Shown here one piece after another: positions 5,761-6,959 of a DNA stretch of 6,959 nt. The DNA lies in the NCBI GenBank assembly GCA_018710795.1, contig DVJH01000048.1:1-6959 (forward strand). Direction: 5' to 3'. The translations under genes were made by a program, and so were the position numbers. Under the pieces are notes generated by a model, which was given only the letters and a program-made list of their open reading frames with translations, did not search any database and was not told the origin of the DNA. The first letter of the stretch is position 1. Every line of letters begins with the position of its first letter. This stretch comes from Candidatus Galligastranaerophilus gallistercoris (GTDB taxonomy: Bacteria; Cyanobacteriota; Vampirovibrionia; Gastranaerophilales; Gastranaerophilaceae).

Positions 5761-6225
5761 ATGCAAAAAATTTCTCCCCTGAGAGCAGGACTTGATGCCT
5801 TTAACAGATTTAAAGCTTCAAGGCTCCAAAACACAAAAACCCCGAAAACAGAAAACAACGCTGCACAAAATTCAACAAATCCTTTCGGAATTACATTTAA
5901 GGGCACAATGATTCAAATGGATGTTTTTGATTCATCAACCAAAAAAGAAAGTGCTAAAAACCCGATTCAACAAGGGCTCGACAGCGTTAATAAATTTGTT
6001 GCAAGCGCAAGAGCCGCAACGATGAACAAATTTGAATCAATCAAACAGGGAGCAATTTCTTTCGGAAACAAAATAAAAGAAAATGTAACAAATACATATA
6101 AAAAACTTGCTACAACGGAAGTCAACCTTGATTTCTTAAGAAATTCGCCTTCAAGACTTCAAAAACGCCCCGTAAGCGAGCTTGAAGAAATGTTTAAGTC
6201 TGAAGTAAACGGATTGGAGGCATAA
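5761..6225 (+). CDS. Small protein with internal duplication and FGITFKG motif
   Basis: 154 residues, unrecognised. Two copies of a short helical module are visible: PLRAGLDAFNRFKAS (residues 6-20) and PIQQGLDSVNKFVAS (68-82), 8 of 15 identical. Between them is a low-complexity Asn/Thr/Lys linker and the motif NPFGITFKG (40-48). A further helical part runs from 83 to 117 (Lys-rich, amphipathic), and the end is acidic (SELEEMFKSEVNGLEA). There is no membrane span, signal peptide or catalytic motif. The start is supported by the AAGGA site and the promoter just upstream. It is the first gene of a two-gene operon: the next ORF begins two bases after its stop, and that gene's ribosome site lies inside this gene's last codons. 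The two products may act together. The FGxxFKG motif may be a lineage-specific sorting or binding tag; that is inference. Confidence 0.75.
   Translation: MQKISPLRAGLDAFNRFKASRLQNTKTPKTENNAAQNSTNPFGITFKGTMIQMDVFDSSTKKESAKNPIQQGLDSVNKFVASARAATMNKFESIKQGAISFGNKIKENVTNTYKKLATTEVNLDFLRNSPSRLQKRPVSELEEMFKSEVNGLEA
6216..6220 (+). promoter_or_regulatory. Strong Shine-Dalgarno (GGAGG) inside the upstream gene
   Basis: GGAGG lies in the last codons of the preceding gene, seven bases before the ATG at 6228. It fixes the downstream start and implies translational coupling. It is the best ribosome site in the window. Confidence 0.8.
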
Positions 6226-6227
6226 AG

Positions 6228-6590
6228 ATGGTATCAAAGAAATTAAACAATATTATTGAAGCTTTGGGAAAACACCAGGACACGGATTCCGTCAGAGTAT
6301 TAAATGAAATCGGAACAAACTGTGCAAATGACGAAGTAAGAGAACTTGCTTCAAAAGCATTGGTAAAAAAGAACATTAAAGAATCACTGGAAGTTGTTAT
6401 TAAAAATAAAGGAAAGGGAATTAATGACCTGTCGGCAAGAGTTGCAATGAGTGCAATTAACGAACTTTTGGCTCTTAAAGATAAGCAAATCGCAACCGTT
6501 GTATTAGATGAAGTTATTAATTCGGACGCCGAAAAAGAAGTAATAGATACTGCTCGTTCCGTTAAAGCATTAATGTCATTCAGTGCATAA
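6228..6590 (+). CDS. Short HEAT-like helical protein
   Basis: 120 residues, predicted almost wholly helical. Paired amphipathic helices with the spacing of HEAT/ARM-type repeats are visible: TDSVRVLNEIGTNCANDEVRELASKALV (19-46), then ARVAMSAINELLALKDKQIATVVLDEVI (70-97) and SDAEKEVIDTARSVKALM (99-116). HEAT-like solenoids usually bind other proteins, and no enzyme motif is seen. The start is set by the GGAGG seven bases upstream. It is the second gene of the operon, translationally coupled to the duplicated FGITFKG protein, and a strong terminator follows about 20 bases after its TAA. A plausible role is as partner or adaptor of the first gene's product. The family is not recognised, and the HEAT assignment rests on pattern only. 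Confidence 0.75.
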   Translation: MVSKKLNNIIEALGKHQDTDSVRVLNEIGTNCANDEVRELASKALVKKNIKESLEVVIKNKGKGINDLSARVAMSAINELLALKDKQIATVVLDEVINSDAEKEVIDTARSVKALMSFSA

Positions 6591-6612
6591 GTTTTAGTTC
6601 ATATATATAAAT

Positions 6613-6652
6613 AAAAAGCCTTTTTTATAAATTTTATAAAAAAGGCTTTTTT
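6613..6652 (+). terminator. Rho-independent terminator of the two-gene operon
   Basis: A near-perfect inverted repeat, aaaaagcc + T-run (6613-6631) against its complement (6633-6651), includes a GCC/GGC core and ends in a T-run. The stem can reach 19 pairs in principle. Its flanks of A and T make it bidirectional, but only plus-strand genes flank it. The distal T-run also overlaps the -35 of the lptB promoter. Confidence 0.85.
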
Positions 6653-6679
6653 GTGTTTCGGGGGATTTTATAATATAAT
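6651..6679 (+). promoter_or_regulatory. Candidate promoter of lptB
   Basis: TTGTGT (6651-6656), a 17-base spacer and TATAAT (6674-6679) form a reasonable sigma-70 promoter. A second overlapping TATAAT lies at 6669-6674. The predicted start near 6686 leaves a leader of about 24 bases to the ATG at 6710, with only a weak purine site (GGG at 6701-6703). Confidence 0.5.
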
Positions 6680-6709
6680 CTTTTTAAAATTATTTTAAAT
6701 GGGTATTTT

Positions 6710-6959
6710 ATGAGGATTGTTGCTAAAAATCTTATCAAAGTATACGGGTACCGTTCGGTTGTAAACGACGTATCGTTTGAAGTAAATAAAGGCGAAGTGG
6801 TCGGGCTTTTAGGGCCTAACGGAGCCGGAAAAACCACCACTTTTTATATGATAGTCGGGCTTGTGAAGGCAGATTCGGGGGAAGTTTTTTTAGAGAATAA
6901 AAAAACAGGCAACACAATTAACATTACAAAAAAGCCTATGAATGAAAGAGCAACCCTCG
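6710..6959 (+). CDS. lptB: LPS export ABC transporter ATP-binding protein, 3'-truncated by the window
   Basis: The first 83 codons of an ABC ATPase of about 240 residues; the rest lies beyond the window. LptB sits on the cytoplasmic face of the inner membrane and, with LptF and LptG, powers extraction of lipopolysaccharide from the membrane toward LptC/A/D. Evidence: the N-terminus MRIVAKNLIKVYGYRSVVNDVSFEV, Walker A GPNGAGKT (35-42), and TTTFYMIVGLVKADSGEVF (42-60). The TFYMIVG-[LI]-V run is characteristic of LptB among ABC ATPases. The next visible part, ITKKPMNERATL, fits the family's stretch before the Q-loop (GIGYLPQE), which lies past the window's end. The gene has its own promoter after a strong terminator, so it does not belong to the preceding operon. 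Its presence argues for a diderm cell with LPS. Confidence 0.93.
   Translation, partial: MRIVAKNLIKVYGYRSVVNDVSFEVNKGEVVGLLGPNGAGKTTTFYMIVGLVKADSGEVFLENKKTGNTINITKKPMNERATL

Noticed and set aside
6634..6840. Minus-strand 68-residue ORF
   Set aside because: It overlaps the terminator and the start of lptB, and is a shadow of the Walker A region.

Overview
This AT-rich window appears to come from an uncultured diderm gut bacterium, most likely a non-photosynthetic cyanobacterial relative (Vampirovibrionia/Melainabacteria, order Gastranaerophilales). That placement is inference. It rests on the low GC, on lptB (so an outer membrane with LPS transport), on TAA stops throughout (6 of 6 gene ends), and on short 'FGITFKG'-like N-terminal motifs in otherwise unrecognisable proteins, which I associate with this group. 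No database was searched.

Layout. Positions 2-1093 hold the 3' part of a gene for a protein made of degenerate 35-39 residue repeats, each starting with [DEN][KR]ILSDE. Positions 1133-3157 hold an HD-domain phosphohydrolase-like protein with a large unrecognised C-terminal region. The two lie in the same frame. A single TAA at 1091-1093 is the only stop between base 2 and base 3157, so this may be one very large gene cut by a nonsense mutation. Next, on the minus strand, is a tRNA island: one intact tRNA-Arg(CCT) at 3289-3362, flanked on both sides by decayed copies of the same tRNA. A strong hairpin at 3517-3552 then ends the minus-strand gene at 3569-4273, a small HEAGH zinc-metallopeptidase-like protein.

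That gene and purB (4380-5657, adenylosuccinate lyase) are divergent. Between them are a near-consensus promoter for the peptidase and an extended -10 for purB that lies only six bases before its ATG, which implies a leaderless purB mRNA. Then comes a two-gene operon (5761-6225 and 6228-6590) encoding a small protein with an internal duplication and an FGITFKG motif, and a short HEAT-like helical protein. It has its own promoter, a possible palindromic operator and a strong terminator at 6613-6652. The window ends in the first 83 codons of lptB, the ATPase of the LPS transport machine.

How they fit together. purB and lptB are conserved housekeeping genes. The genes between and beside them look lineage-specific. 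The repeat/HD polyprotein and the metallopeptidase look like accessory, possibly effector-type, proteins; that is inference only. The most notable items are the stop-interrupted giant reading frame, the unknown C-terminal region of the HD protein, and the decaying tRNA-Arg array.
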